From Lithospermum erythrorhizon (Eukaryota; Streptophyta; Magnoliopsida; Boraginales; Boraginaceae), in assembly GCA_019722365.1 (NCBI GenBank), contig JADFUC010000019.1, positions 396,262 to 460,261 on the forward strand: a stretch of 64,000 nt of DNA, read 5' to 3'. Positions within the stretch are counted from its first letter, which is position 1, and the number at the start of each line of letters is the position of its first letter. A program made the position numbers and the translations under genes. Of this stretch, positions 11,955-26,084 are shown piece by piece. The notes below the pieces were generated by a model. That model was not told the origin of the DNA. It made no database searches and saw nothing but the letters and a program-made list of their open reading frames with translations.

Positions 11955-13113
11955 TTAGTTGAAGAAAAGAATATGATATGATGAGTGTGGTCAGAATGTG
12001 GAAGGGAAGAAGATTAGTTGGAGTGGTTGTTAAATCTGTTGACATTTTGTTGCTAGTTGTTACAAATGAATCATAAAAGATTATTCAAATTATTAAAATA
12101 ATCAAAGTTTGTGGTATGAAATTATGCATAAAATTTTGATTTGAATTTTAAAGATTTTGATTTCAATTTTAAATTATGATGTTTATAATAAAATATGTAG
12201 AAAATATAAATTTTCATGTATTACAAAATATTATAACACATAGACAAACATCATTTGAGTTTAGTTTGTAAAAATCAATTATTAAATATAATTCTATATT
12301 TCAAATTGATAATAAAAAGAAGATTACATTTTTGACCTTGAATTAATCTTATTTAACAGATTTTCTTATTTAATATTTTTAATTTAAAAAAAAGTTAATA
12401 AATTTGCCTAGCTTTTTATTCTCTACAAATCTCCAAGATCAATTTTGTCTCTTTTATTTAAAAATATAAAAAAAATACAAAAAAGAAAAGAAAAAAAGAA
12501 ATAAAAAATATTTTTGATGAATTGGGGTAGTTGAAAGAATTAGTGGGACCCAAATAACATATCAATAATACATTATTGAAAAAGTTGAACATTTGTAAGG
12601 TTATTTCATTATCTGAAAGAAAGAATATGTGATCTCAATGATAGATTAATGTATATAATAATACATGAAATAAATAAGATACTATAAATTGAAACAGAAA
12701 GATATTGTTTTGCTTCTAATATGGGTTTAATGCTAGATCTAGTATGTAATTCTACTCTCCGTATTGCTTTTACTTTTTGAAATTGAAAAGAAGAACATGA
12801 TCACTAACCGTATTTTTATTTACAAATTACATATGCTAATTGTGCAAAGAAGCAAAAAACTACAAAAAATGCTCTTCCAAACAAACTCTTTATAGATTCT
12901 GAGTTTTTTACATGTGATATGTCTATTCGTGTAACAACAGGGAAATTAATTTTCTATTACAACTTTAAAAATGATATTCCATCTTTTGTTATTTTAGAAC
13001 TAACTTCACAATAGCAGAGGAGTGTAGTTCTCAGAGTGAAAAATCATGACATAACACAACAAACATCAACTTGTAAAGTAAAATTCAAAATAATTCTACA
13101 ACATCAACACGTG
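11955..13113. other. AT-rich intergenic stretch
   Basis: This is upstream DNA of the small membrane-protein gene, with long A/T runs and no ORF or repeat that I can support. Confidence 0.5.
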
Positions 13114-13121
13114 CCTATTAG

Positions 13122-13740
13122 TAGGGATGGCTATCGGTGCTGTTTGGTGCATTTTTATAGCAAATCGCGCATTTCGATTTTTCACGGTTATGTCAATCGA
13201 CTTATTTCGGTAGGGTTCAAATTGGTTTTTCTGTGCGATTTAGTGCAGTTCGGTATTAATCGGTTTTTTTAAACAACAAAATGATTTATACAAAAGAACA
13301 TGACAAATATCAAATTTTACACAAAACAAATTATTCGATGTCACTATTTATCAAATAAATACAAATAAGTAATGATCCAACAATATCCGATTCAATTATG
13401 AAATTCATCAATTTTAACTTCATTTTTATTGCATTTGAATTAGTGAGATATGAACTGCAAATGGGCATGCAAATGTGATTCTATTAGAACAACATACGAA
13501 GACGAGTGTTAAATTTTATGTAAAATATGTATAACAAATTTAAAAATAAATAAAATATAAAAGATAGGTGCAATTCGGTAAGTGCGATGGGGTAAAATCG
13601 CAAACCACAAAATGTTTAGATTTTAAAATTATTCAAACTTCGTCGGTTGCGGTTTCAAAAGAAATCAAACCACATCGGTTCAAATCGATGCGATTCGGGA
13701 GGTGCGATTCGTTTTTGTTCTTCTGATATGGCCATCCCTA
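13122..13740. mobile_element. Non-autonomous hAT-type DNA transposon, 619 bp
   Basis: Terminal inverted repeats TAGGGATGGC (left) and GCCATCCCTA (right) are exact complements and continue imperfectly inwards. They are flanked by a perfect 8-bp direct repeat CCTATTAG at 13114-13121 and 13741-13748. An 8-bp target duplication with TAGGG-type ends is the hallmark of the hAT (Ac/Ds) superfamily. The inside has many short GTGCGATT/CGATTCGG-like subterminal repeats in both orientations, possible transposase binding sites. No transposase is encoded; the 78-codon ORF over its left end is incidental. Confidence 0.93.
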
Positions 13741-13748
13741 CCTATTAG

Positions 13749-15630
13749 CACTAGGAAAAGCACCATAAAAGAAGAGACTAATTTAGGTACTTTCACAAAA
13801 TTAGTAAGCAATTTTCTTCTACCTTGAGGTAAATGTGTAAAATCGCCTGAAATCTGGAAGCAATACGACTCTCTTACATCAAAAATAACTCATGCCTTCC
13901 CCATTTTATTTTCCAGAGAAACCACCATTTAATTACATTAATTGAAACAACAAAAAAAAAATAAAATAAAAATTAATTCCACTTTCCCCTGAGGTAAGTA
14001 CTACTTTGTGTTAAAATTCAATCTTTTTCATTTTGTAAAGTTGTATTAACTTTATGAATGTTACATTGAATTGTGTTTACATTTAGTAGTGTGTTCTTTG
14101 TGTTAAAGCGAATAAAAAAAAATTGCAAAAAATGAAAGCGATATACATAAGCCAGATCATTTAGGATTTCTCTTTTTTAAAATAAATAAATGTGAAAATA
14201 CTATAACACCCCTACTTACGGATGTGAAAAGATAGATATACATATTTTTATTATAGCAGTTGGATGGTGATGCTACAGTCGATGAATTAATACTTATAGC
14301 TATGACAAATTGCTTATTAATATCTTATAAGGGCATAAGATACTACTCGTAAAAGACATAGGGTTTTAAATGACATATCTTGGATAAGAACTCATTTCGT
14401 TTAAATGCTATGCCAGTAATATTTCCATTGGTAAGAGAGCTTTAGTGTTAGTACAAATTACCACAACCTCTTAAAATCATGCCCAGGTTGAGGTTTCGCT
14501 TTTTCATTCACCGAGTGGTTTCACATAATATTTTTTCGCTTTGCCTTCCAAAATTGTAATTAATTAGTAATCTATCTTTTGATATACTTTTCTACTTAAT
14601 TGACGTTGGATCATGTAGTTTTTTTTTATAGTATACATTAGATCGTATTATGTCGTTGACTGTCGTATAATTATGATATAGGTAAAGAAATACCATAATT
14701 AATATAAAAATAAACATGTCGTTGGTTCTTTGTTTATGTTTTGAGAAACAATTAAAATGATTAAAGATAACTTAATCAAATTGAAATTAAAATCGAGCAC
14801 TAAAAAATGACACGTGATTAGGGTTACCGTCGGCTAAATTTAATGTAAAATTCTGTGAAACGAGGGTTTAGGAAAATAGGCTTAGAATTAAATGTTTATT
14901 AAATTTATGGTTCATTTAAAAAATTCTAAATTATTGAAATCTCTTTTGCCTTCTTTTCCTTGTTTCAGTTTGCAGGCTTGTCGTCCTATTTTCTAGCAGA
15001 AATCTCAGAGAGCAAGAGCAATCACACCAGTTTGCTCTCTCATGTTCTATTGTTCTCTATAGTTTGTGGTTAAAAACTTGCCCACTCATCAAAGTAGTAC
15101 TAAACGGTTCTCTTGTATGTCATATGCTTTTCGAAAAACCTCTCCTTATTTATTAGAACAAATATTTATTAGAACAAAATTTAAATTCTAATAACATAAA
15201 AAGACCATAACAATATTACCCCAAAATTAAAAATCCAAAAAATGATCAAATCTAGAAATCGGACAATAAGAATATAAACTCGATCTAAATTCAAGAATCC
15301 CAAGTTTTCAACAAATCTATAATTTGCAGAAAGACCATTAAATAGAAATTAGAAGGGAGAAGTAGTAAACCATCCAATATAAAATTAGAGTGAATCAAGC
15401 CAAAAACAATCTAACTAAACTGTGATCGAAAGTTTTATAATTCCTTCCCAAGTCGATTTAATTTTCATTTTTAAATAAAAATTATTGAAATCGAGTCCCA
15501 CATTGGTTATGTGACTTTAGGGTGTATTAATAAGATTTTTGGGGGCATTAGTAATAAATTAGTTCGTATTGTCCTGAAAACTTAGCCATAATGTTAGTTC
15601 CTGTTATGCTAAACATGGAAACCCTGACCG
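13749..15630. other. AT-rich intergenic stretch, possible LTR traces at its right end
   Basis: No gene is seen. A GAGAGCAA..TTGCTCTC hairpin lies at about 15010-15045. A GAGTCCCACATTGG motif at about 15493, of a kind often found in plant LTRs, precedes the copia gag fragment and could be part of its leader. Neither is conclusive. Confidence 0.35.
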
Positions 15631-15639
15631 ATGGGGGGA

Positions 15640-17240
15640 TCGTTCTAAGGGGAACTTCGACAATCTGGTCGTGGATTTTCTGGGGAACGTGGTAGTCAAG
15701 GGACACGCACGTTTTGGCAGTAACAACACCCGTTTGGGACTATTAGACAACCAGGTGGGGCTGGAGTAAGTGTTGCATCAGGGGGCTTTGCTTATGGCAA
15801 AAATGGGGCTATGGTGAATGTTCTTAGTAGCCATGTTGCTCCTGGTACTGACGTTGCAGGAGTTGTGTCTGGACAGCAAGGAAATGGTAATGCAGCAGCC
15901 CTTCCTGATCTTACGGGCTCTCAATGGCAACGACTTTTAACTCTTCTCGGTAACTCCAGGCCCGTCTTTGAGGGCGTTTGAAGCCGGTCTTTCATGGTAC
16001 AATATTTCCTATATTATGTAAATAGTAAGTGAAGTTACAGTATAATTGGTAAATATAATTAATTAACGAAAAAGTCGATATGTGTGAGTTAAGTCTTTAT
16101 TATATTTGTTATTCTTTTGTAGTTGATGATTTTTAACATATTGGGTTTGTTTAACACAATTCGAGATAGAATCCATCGTAAATTCTTTTATTTTTGTTGT
16201 AGTTGAAGCTTTCTTTTTACTTTAAGATTTTAATTTAATATAATAATAAATTTTATTTAATATTCGTTATTCGTTGAAACATGGCCATATTTGAAGCGAG
16301 ATGGTCTGAATAACTCGTATAATAATTCTAATACTAGCTTGACTGGTAAGCCTTTTCTTAATCCTTGGATAATAGATGGGGGAAACTAATCACATCACTG
16401 GCAATTTACATCTCTTACATAATATTGTTGACATGATTAAGTGCCAGTTTAGATGCCCTGACAGACAGCTCTATCATACACGTCATGGTAGTGTTCAATT
16501 ATCAAATGATTTAATTTTATGGAATATCTTGTATGTAATCCTGTTCATACGTAATTTGTTCGGTGATGATTACGATGATATAAATTATTATGTCCAATTT
16601 ACTAAGTCTTTGTCCATTATATTACTCTGAAGGCAATCGCGAGGACTGCGATTAGAGTGGGTGAGCGTGTAAGGCAACTTTAATTACTTTCTTTGCACGG
16701 ACTACGTGGCTCGCTTTACATGTCGGCAGGCGGGTTTCTCCGGTTCTCACGGCATCAGCGTTTGGGTCACCGCCCGAGCGAATTCGTGCGCTCTTTTATC
16801 TTTTATTTTCAGTTCTAGTAATTCCTAGAATAAAGCTTTGCGCTATATGTCATTGAGGCTAAACTTGGTAGAATCCGCTTGTTTGATGAGCATAAGTCTC
16901 AGCGTTATTTTTGAATTGATTTATTACGATTTATGGGACCTTATCATACAGTGTTGTTTTCTTGCGGTGCTTTCGTTATTTCCCTAGCTGTAATAGATGA
17001 TTTTTACAGGGGATTGTGTGGTTGTTTTTTAATGGTGGATGGCCCAGAGTGTTTAAATATTTCATATAATTTTTTGCTATGGTTGATAGACAATTCATAC
17101 TAAGGTTCGTATTGAGGCGAAGTGATAATGATGCTGAATTAAATACATTTATAGTATTCTTGTGATAATCAAGACACTTTGTTCAAACCTCTTGTGTTGG
17201 GACCTATGAGCAAATGGTCGGGTATTTACACATTTTTATT
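15640..17240 (+). pseudogene. Second copia remnant: gag tail, protease and integrase fragments
   Basis: A decayed copia gag-pol in plus orientation. Around 15665-15980 a Gly/Arg/Gln-rich gag tail ends in LPDLTGSQWQRLLTLLG. About 300 AT-rich bases separate it from the protease part at 16340-16640, which begins GKPFLNPWIID, continues TGNLHLLHNIVD and HGSVQLSND, and ends in INYYVQFTKSL. The catalytic Asp-Thr-Gly is damaged. Integrase traces follow: a GPYHTV block at about 16938, then VIDDF, FMNFFAMVDRQF-like and RSDN..ELN segments up to about 17170. RT and RNase H are absent. Frameshifts and stops throughout make it non-functional. Boundaries are approximate. Confidence 0.8.
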
Positions 17241-17774
17241 TTGGGGAGAGTGTATTTTCCTTTGGGTATATTTAATTTTACTTATTTGATAATTTATTTT
17301 AGTTTTTAAGCTTTCTTTTTTATTTAAAAAAAGATATTAGCTCTTTCTTTGAGCATAAGAAAAAGTTTTCTTGCACATGTTCGTAGGTCTGCGGTCTTTA
17401 CTTTGGCATATGTGAACTTTTCCTGTGACTCTACAAGAATATCGAATAGCCTAATGTGGTTAGGGCGCCCCGGTGAATTAAAGAAATAGGTTCGATTAAC
17501 TTGTGTAGGGTGGTGGTTAAAAAAAAAAAAAAAAAAACTCTAAAATGCTATCACTTTGATTTTTTCCCTTAAATACTCGGAAGGTGACAAAGGTATGTAA
17601 TCACATTTATTTGGCTTTTTTCTTAAATACTTTGACAGTGATATATAATCACTTTGATATTTTTCTTAAAAAAGTGAAAGATATAAATGCCTTTCATGTG
17701 ATTGGATACAATGAAATTCAGGAGGAGCTTGTGTCATCCTTATAATTGGTAGAATAATGAATCGACTTATTTCT
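17241..17774. other. Spacer between two copia elements
   Basis: AT-rich, with an A-run of about 18 at 17520-17537. Short TCACTTTGAT..TTTTTCTTAAATAC-like units recur three times at 17570-17670. No gene. Confidence 0.4.
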
Positions 17775-17779
17775 TATAG

Positions 17780-18017
17780 TGTTATGAATATAACCAGGAT
17801 AAAGTTAAAAGAGAAAAAATAATAGATAAGGAGGAGGAGGGTATTTTAATGCTTATAAGCTGTGTTGTATACGATAGAATGAGTGTACATATTCGATATA
17901 TATAACAAGGTAATTACTTGGTAAATAAATAACGGTAAGCAAGTAACCTAATAATTTTCTAATCAATTCATCTCTATCTTGAGGTGGGCAAAGAAGCGTC
18001 CTGATACTTCCATAACT
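17780..18017 (-). repeat. 3' LTR of the bounded copia element
   Basis: The partner of the LTR at 25837-26084: both start TGTTATGAATATAAC and share AATTACTTGGTAAATAA and AAGTAACCTAATAATTT in the same order. Its inner end reads CATAACT instead of CATAACA. Confidence 0.85.
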
Positions 18018-21000
18018 TTCGGCTGGATGTCTGTCGGCGAGAATATGCGCTTATTAAAACCTTACTAGGAAAATCGCGCGGAGATAAAAATCAGTGAGAA
18101 GGAAAGAGTGCGGTATTGATGCTTAACTGCGCTTATAATCTTTGCATCATTAAAACCTTATCGGGGAAAACCCATTGGGACAAAACCTTGATTAAGGAAA
18201 AAATGCAATGACGTATGAACTCGTCGGCCCGTCATGACATCGGCGGTAGGCAGTCTATATACGGATGGCTTTAGAGATGTTGAGGGTAAGGAAGTGATTT
18301 AGTGAATATATCTAGGATTATCATGAAGATCGAATTTGTTAAAAATGGAATTTCCCAGTTCCTCTTAAGATCGTAGAGTGAGAAGAACACCAATATATTT
18401 TGTTCTATCTCCTTTGATATGTCATTCATTTAACTGCCAGCAGCATCATAATTATCGTCATAAAGATCTCGTCCTGACAGCTCATATAATAAATCACAGT
18501 AATATGGATGCATTGGATTATATAAACATGAAACGACCATAAATTGCCGAGAAATAAAGTGAATATATTCTCTTTGGAGCGATATCATATTCCTTATACA
18601 TTTAAGTTACGTTTCAATCGTTAAGTATGATACTTCAATACTGCGCTTATATATGATAGTTCGGGACAAATATTTTTTGTACTTTCTCTTGGCATTAATA
18701 GATTAGATTTTTCGCATCTAGTGATAGTATAAATCGTTGGGATACTCAATGTGACTTATCAATAATGTTTTCATCTCCAAATTCCTTCTTGAGATTTCGA
18801 CTCTTGAAAGCTCTTGAAGTTCGATAATGTTTAACTCGTAAAGCATAAATTGTCATTTCGTAAGCTTTTTCCGATCTTTGCATGTAAATACAGCGTCGTA
18901 TCGTTCGTGCATAACCGTCTTTGGTTAAATAGTCATTGGTTAAATATTATATTTATCTTTAGATATGGCAGTAATTATCACCATTAAAAACAATAGAAAA
19001 ACAAAGTGAAAAAAAACTTAGTAAAGAAAAAAAAATTACAATACATAGTATTTTCCCCACGATGAGATCATCATTTTATCATTGTATATCATATCTTACG
19101 ATGAGATCATCGGTATAATTTATTAGTAGAGATATCCAAATAACGCTACAAGCGTTTATCGATATTAATGACTATGCGATTATGTATCGGTTATTATGAT
19201 ATACATTAGAATTGGTACTTTAAGACTAAGTTAATGTCTTCCGGACGAGATACTAAATTATTTCTTATGAATCTCATTTAAGCGAGACTATACATTTTCT
19301 CGTATCAAATATGATGAATTTATATACTTACATGCATAATTGTCTTGCGTATATCTTTCTGAGTATTTAATTTTAAATCCGATTGTGAGCATCTGTAAAC
19401 AATTGAGAACTCTGAGAGTATGAATTTATAATTACATTGTCCAATTAGACTTTGTATATACTTTTATAAGGCATTTGATTCCAGATAGATTATAAACTTC
19501 TTGTTTAACAACTAAGAACTCTAAAAGTTCTTGTGTGCTAACTTATTCATGATAATTTATTGACTTAGAACTCTTCTAAATTCTACATAAATTATAATCG
19601 AATCTTCAATAATATCATGAATATTTAGATCATCAATAATAATGAATCAATTATAAAGATATGTAAAAGATCAATGTCGAAACTTGCTGAATAATTCAAA
19701 TGTCTCCTTCCACGTAATAAATAAATGAAATATATCGTACTATCGCAAAACATAATATATGCAAAAGTTAAACGTGTATGACATTATATTGATAGGCTTT
19801 GGATATTCATGTGAGATTGAATAAAATGAAAATGAATATCTAATAATTGGTTGAACTTATGTCGATCTTTTCGGATGACTTTAAATATTCAAATATTTTC
19901 ATATTAACTTCAATTAGTTGTTCAGTTCAGGCATCCACCAAATCTTTTTACATGTTTCGTTTATACATATTTTTGTCGCGTCTTTATATTATAAGTTATA
20001 CGCCAAATCAAAGAGATTATCTTTGTTGCTACAGAACATTTAAAATTTTGATACCTGCTTACTCCATAAAAAGGTGTATGTTACTTCTGACTTATTTAGT
20101 CTTGAGTACAAATATTATATGACAAATATTAGGTTATTTATTCTAAATTACCAGACATAGTCTTGAAGTATAAATGTATTTAGACTTGAGCCTAAATTTC
20201 TCACTTATATAATGAGTTTCGTTTACTCTTGATTGCGTCTTTTTTCTTTGTATTCATATATATGTATTATCTCTTCGGCTTGGGAGATAGATTCGAATCC
20301 TATTATTGGCCGCTGATATAGAGCTCTTCGTTGTATATAATATTTATTATCGATAATCTTTTTCTTTTGGTTGTACCATGTTCATGATAAGCGAGGTCCT
20401 TATTATATTCATGAATTTTATAAATGTCTAGAGGCGTTAGTTATAAACTTTTAAACATTCATGAGATATATTATTAAATCTACCTTTTAAGGGTTATATT
20501 CTTACAGGCCATTTTTGATGTCGTATCTTGATGATGAAACTATTTCATCTATAATGGTTCTTCAAGAACCTATACACTAATTTAGTGTTTACAACTCATA
20601 TATTATTTAATTATTACGCGAGGTGAAATTTATTTGGTAGTGAACTTACGATTTATATTATCTCTTGAGCGTTAAGTATTTATCTCTTGAACCGGAGTTC
20701 ATATTTATTCATCTTGAGGATCATATAGGATAAGGATATTTTATTTCCAAGATAGAATATTTTTCGGGATGTATAATATTATAAATGTTGAAAATATTGA
20801 TATATCATGATGAAAAGAATTACTTCGCTTATGAATGTATATGCCTTATAGGTATAATATTTCCAAGTATATAGATGTATATACCTTATGGTATAATCAA
20901 CATTTAAACTATTCATATCTTGACATATTGTTGAAAATATATGATACATGAGTAATTGAGAGAGTAAAATGTTGGTTTTACGTAGAAGCCGATTATATTG

Positions 21001-22776
21001 AGTCTATGATAATTTGGCAGTGGGGCAAGTGTCACTTCATGTAGTAACATTTCGATTAGGCGTGTGCACATGTAGTTCAACATGCCCCCAATAATTAACT
21101 GGGAGTTTACAACATGTAGCTCACATAAATTTTTAAACTCAATAATTTGTTGACCCTTAATGAGTGTCGAATCAAATTTTCAACAATTCTTTCGCATCGA
21201 ATGTCGGGATAATTAACCGGTCATGCCAAATAATAAAAGTTTCATAATTATCAAACTTACGGTTTAATAGGAAGTGTATTTAATACTACATATGTGTGTT
21301 ACTTATGATAAATGTTTTAGCTCTTGGGGAACAATCCAATTGACTTTCTTTACTTTTGACAAATATTAGCTCTTACGAGTCTTCGATACTTTTTGTTACG
21401 TTATTGAAATATTAGCTCTTGAGAACTTACTACTTATTAAACTAATATTAATTATAATCCCTTCAATATATATTGCTAGTTTTCGTATGTATGAAATATG
21501 GATTTAACAAAATAAGTTGGCGGGATCGATAATCCAATTTGTATATGCAGTAGTCGCTACTTGAGGATGTAATGATAATTATTCCCCCATTTTTTAGTAT
21601 ATGAAATCTTGGGAATATAAAAAAAATACTACTACTTGAAACTAGCAACATTATGCAACATGTAACAAAATATTTTGTAGAGCAAATTATCCGTCTTCTG
21701 AGAACACCATGCTCGGCGTGATGATGAACAATTTACATCAGAGTCATATGTGTGCATGGTTAGAAATTTTAATTTATAAGGTATACGGACCTAGAAAAAT
21801 TTAATAGCAGTGCATATTTACTATGAATTCTGTTCCTTCAAGGAATAGTATGGCTAGACTCTTCAGGAGTTTTCAATTAATTTTATCTTACCTCGTATAG
21901 TGATAACGTTGCTTCCCGCATTTATCAAGTAATAAAAATTTTCTTTTCGTCACTTCAACATATGGGTTGAATTATACAGCTTATATAAACAAGTTGCATA
22001 CTTATAAATAATATATACCACTTGAGGGTATAATCCATCGACGAGTTAACACAGCGGTATATATTGTGTATAATAACATGTAATCATCGTTATGTCTTTC
22101 AAAGGAGTCAAATAATGTTGGTATATTCCACATTTTCTTAGTGTCTTGAGACTAACAATCTTATGCAATTAAAACTTGGTGTAAATCGGATTACGCGTAC
22201 GCAGACTTCGATCTTGAACTCAGTAGATACATATTTTGATCAAGTATAGTTTAATGCCTCTGTATTCGTTCAATTTTATTAGTTAGGTACTTTTGAGCCT
22301 AGATGAAGCGATAAGGCGATAATCAAATTCGAGAAAAAATAAGATTAAGTATGGTGAATGTATTAACTTTATATAATAGTCTTGAGAATTACCGTAAGTG
22401 AATTCATATGATTTCATATCACTATCAAAATAATAGGGGCATTGACATAAATTCTTCAAAAATATTCAAAAGCCCTTTATATATTTGCCCATTAATTATA
22501 AGTCTTTTAATCCTCTGAACTAGTCTTACGAACTCTTTGGTAATAACAATATTTTAGCTTTATTAAAATGGGGTCTTGAGTGCGTCAAAGGTTTAAATAT
22601 ATTTGAGCTAGAAGTGTATAATTTTTTTCATAAAGTTGTGAATAATTTATTATGACTACAAATCTTGTGAGTTAGTCTTCTGGAATAATAGTTCTTATCA
22701 GTTAGTCTAATTAAATCTATGAATCAATTATTAACCTCAGTAATAAATTCGAACAAATAGGAAGTCTAATGGTTAT
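18018..22776 (-). pseudogene. Decayed copia pol, minus strand
   Basis: At 18053-18240 the minus strand has two copies of a TAAGGTTTTAAT..-type sequence with CCCAATGGGTTTTCC, typical of the region just before the 3' LTR in many plant copia elements. At about 18270-18480 the minus strand reads traces of the end of copia RNase H: DIFTKSLP and, upstream, FFSLYDLKRN. From 18.5 to 22.8 kb the sequence is AT-rich and too decayed for me to place the other domains. No plus- or minus-strand ORF here is a credible gene. Confidence 0.6.
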
Positions 22777-25350
22777 TGTAACGACCACGCCTCGAAATTA
22801 AATGCGCCCTCGAGTTGGAGTCGTCAAATCAACTTTACTGTATATCGAGTCATGCGATGGTTGACCACAATCGCTGTTTAATAACCCATAAAACCTGATA
22901 ATTTGATAAACAGTAAAATAGTTTCGAAAATTTAAATGTCGTACTACAGAGTTTAACCATCGTGGCATCCCCCAATACAACCCAAAGCATAAAACTCCAT
23001 CAAAACCAAGTCATAAAATATTCCTCAAAATAGTTTACAATTTCAGCATCCCAAAACAAAAAGTAAAAACTGAGTACATCAAAATAATAAAAGAGATATT
23101 TGCCGAGGATCCCTGAAGCCTTGTCCCTACTTCGTCATCAGCGGACACCACTTGAACTTCTGCCCATTCATGAGGCACTGTCGATCGAAGGTGGGAAGGG
23201 TAAGCTCGACGAGCAGTGAAACGAATCGCCCCGGATAGTAACTTACTACATCCGAATGAGGTACACCACAATAAAGGATATAAATACGTGGCGATAAGAT
23301 AGATGGATATATTTATATATACGATGCGAGAATATACCCGTTATCGAGGCATGCATACTTGAGAAATAATCATAAATCGACAAATACACGTTATAGAAGA
23401 TTAGAACTGCGTTAACTTTCATGCTCGTACCCGGATCTCATATCGCATAATCAAGCTTGAGTAAAACAACAAAATTTCGCGACCACGACGTTCGCGCTAC
23501 AACAATAAAATAACTTCACGAAAATGAAACCCGCAATAACGCCATATATAATAACATTCGTCGCTTTTTCGGTGACTCGCTAGCCGAAACGCCCCAGCAA
23601 CTGACATATCCTTTTTCCCTTGAGGCTCACCGCCGAGCATGACGTCGTCATATCGCTTTCGGCGGGCCTCGCCATTCGAGCATAGCATCATCCCGAATAT
23701 TCTCAATTCAAACAATTCCGCGATTAGCGTCTGATACCCGACCTGACCATCTTGAAATCTCAGTAGCATTCATAATATACCTGTCTGATAAATTTCGTAT
23801 AGAGCCCATACTGTAAAAATATACTCCACCGGATCGTCCATGCTTGAGTATGCCGAGCTTGAATGCGCCCCGAACATATAAATACTCGAAAAGGACTGCC
23901 TTTCGAACTTATCGTAATATGACATATTCACCCAACTTAAAAATAAATATCTTAGTAATGCATCTATGACCGCGTACAAGTCGACATTTTACAATTTCAC
24001 CCTTAAACCCGTATAAGTTTATAGCAGCGGATAGGCGATCCAAAATCAATTACCATATGCCGTTTCAAACATAAAATAAGGTAACAAGCTTGGTGATAAA
24101 TCCCTTTGGCTGGTACATTTGGCCCAGCGTCGATCCTCACGGCGTTTCCGTTCAGAGTGCGAGCAGAAACATCAGAAAATATCATTACTACTCGCAAAAT
24201 GTCGACCACTTACATCCTAATTGATTCGACTTTTCAGCCCATTTTGATTTACAAACTGACAGCTTGCATTATAGATTTCTAATTATGTTTCAATAACAAC
24301 TCGATGGCGGCGTTCACTACCGGACTAAATCATAATCAGCGATACCTTATCCAAATTACTAACATTTCCAATCAATTTCAATCGGCCCAAATTTGAGTTT
24401 TCGACTAATTAAGTCATTCTTATCAAACCTCAATCCCAAAGTCCGACTTCTTGCTCAAAATCTACTAAAACTAATTTCAACCTATTTTCTTCCAATACTT
24501 ATAACTCGCAATTTCATCTCCCGAAAACCTGATAACGGTCGATAACATATTTATACTATTAACCACATTTTGAGAAAGTCAACCCTTGATCACTTTCGAA
24601 AGTCAACTGTTATAACAACACTTTCTAGAAATATCGATCATTATCAACTCCCATATTATAATTTAAGCCTAGACAATAATTATATTAAAAATATCTCGCT
24701 TAAAACGATCGACAAAAATTCCCAAAAGTCAGCGGCCACAAAACGTCCAAAGAAATTCAGCATCCGAACCGATATTTGACTTCGAGAATAATAATTTAGG
24801 ACTTAAGAATCAATTGGAGCAATAAAATTCAAAATACAAAAGTCAACGAAAAAGTCAACTCGGGCGTCTCGCAATACTTTCAGCAGGTCGGACCTTTTTT
24901 GCAACCCGGCAGCGAGGGGCGATGAGGGAATCTCTCCAAAAAATTTGAGGTCCCAAGCTTGAGAGATGAAGGAGAAAGTGAAAGAAGAAAGAATCGACAA
25001 AAAAAAAAATGGGAAAGTCTTGGTGTGGCGTGTCACAGGAAAAGAAAAGAAATTAGGTTTTGGGTGGTTTGGTCTTATTGATGGTTAATCAAGTGGGTTA
25101 GGCCAATAGCCCAATCGATGAAAATCTGTAGCATCTTAGTCGTCCGTCTGCCGTTTAAGCTTTATACCGACAACTAACTTAGAACATTTACATTATCGTA
25201 CATAAAATATTAAGTAGGTTTCAAATTTTATGTAAATTAATTTAATCATCTCCATTTTAATTTATTAATTAGCAGTAGATTCTAGGTTTTTAGGTTATGT
25301 GACCCGAGCCTCCCGTATAGAAGTGCAGGTTCGGTGTGATGAAGTGCTTA
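22777..25350 (-). repeat. Nested gypsy-type LTR block, minus orientation
   Basis: The block begins TGTAACGACC at 22777, the complement of the GGTCGTTACA end at 50902-50911. Its right half (about 24440-25300) aligns with 33280-34100: both carry GATAACATATTTATACTA, runs of AAGTCAAC, GGACCTTTTTTGCA and a GA-rich stretch. It lies inside the copia element and is therefore younger than it. The right boundary is not exact. Short minus ORFs here are not genes. Confidence 0.65.
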
Positions 25351-25836
25351 TAAAATATTCCCGTACGAAAAAAGTCAAACAAATAGGACAAATATATCAA
25401 AATGAATTGCTAATAAATATTTTAAGATTTAGTCAGTTAGATAATATGACCATGCATCAAATATAAGGGAATATTAGTACATCTGCAGTACTTAAAACTT
25501 AAGAAGCAAATTTACTTGCTCCTTGTAGCAGCTCAAATTTTTTCTCTTCTTTTTAGGCTTGTAGTATTAAGGCATAGAAGAAATTAAATGTAATAGTTAT
25601 ATACTCTGTAGCATAATAATATCGTTCAATCCTCGAGATTAAAGCAAAATCTTCAACAAATAATGATAAGTACTCAATAAATGTACCTGACGTGGGAGCA
25701 AAGGAACGGATTGAGTTCAGAGTACTCAGATTACCAGATTTAGCTCTAGAAAGCATATCGGCTATTCTAATGCTTTTCACATTACATTCTACGGCACTGT
25801 ATTCACTCAGTTGGTTAAAGTCTCGTGCTGATAACG

Positions 25837-26084
25837 TGTTATGAATATAACGAAGAACAAAGTAAAAGACAGAGAAAATAATAGAGGAGGAGGAAGATTA
25901 TTTTATTGCTTTTCTAATTGTGTTGTAGACAATACAATGAATGCCTATTTATAGGCTTCCAAGATATATCACACAAGATAATTACTTGGTAAATAAGTAA
26001 CTTGGTAAACAAGTAACCTAATAATTTACTAATTAATTTATCTTCTTTCTTAGTGGAGAAAACATCAATAATATTTTCATAACA
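25837..26084 (-). repeat. 5' LTR of the bounded copia element
   Basis: A 248-bp LTR whose outer end is ...TTTTCATAACA on the plus strand and whose inner end is TGTTATGAATATAAC. It keeps a TATA-like CCTATTTATAGG at about 25947. It pairs with 17780-18017 over its whole length. Confidence 0.88.

Noticed and set aside
13036..13272. 78-codon ORF
   Set aside because: It spans the left end of the hAT-type element and has no family features.
17519..17537. A-run as the tail of a LINE or processed pseudogene
   Set aside because: No upstream coding trace or target duplication could be tied to it; simple homopolymers are frequent here.
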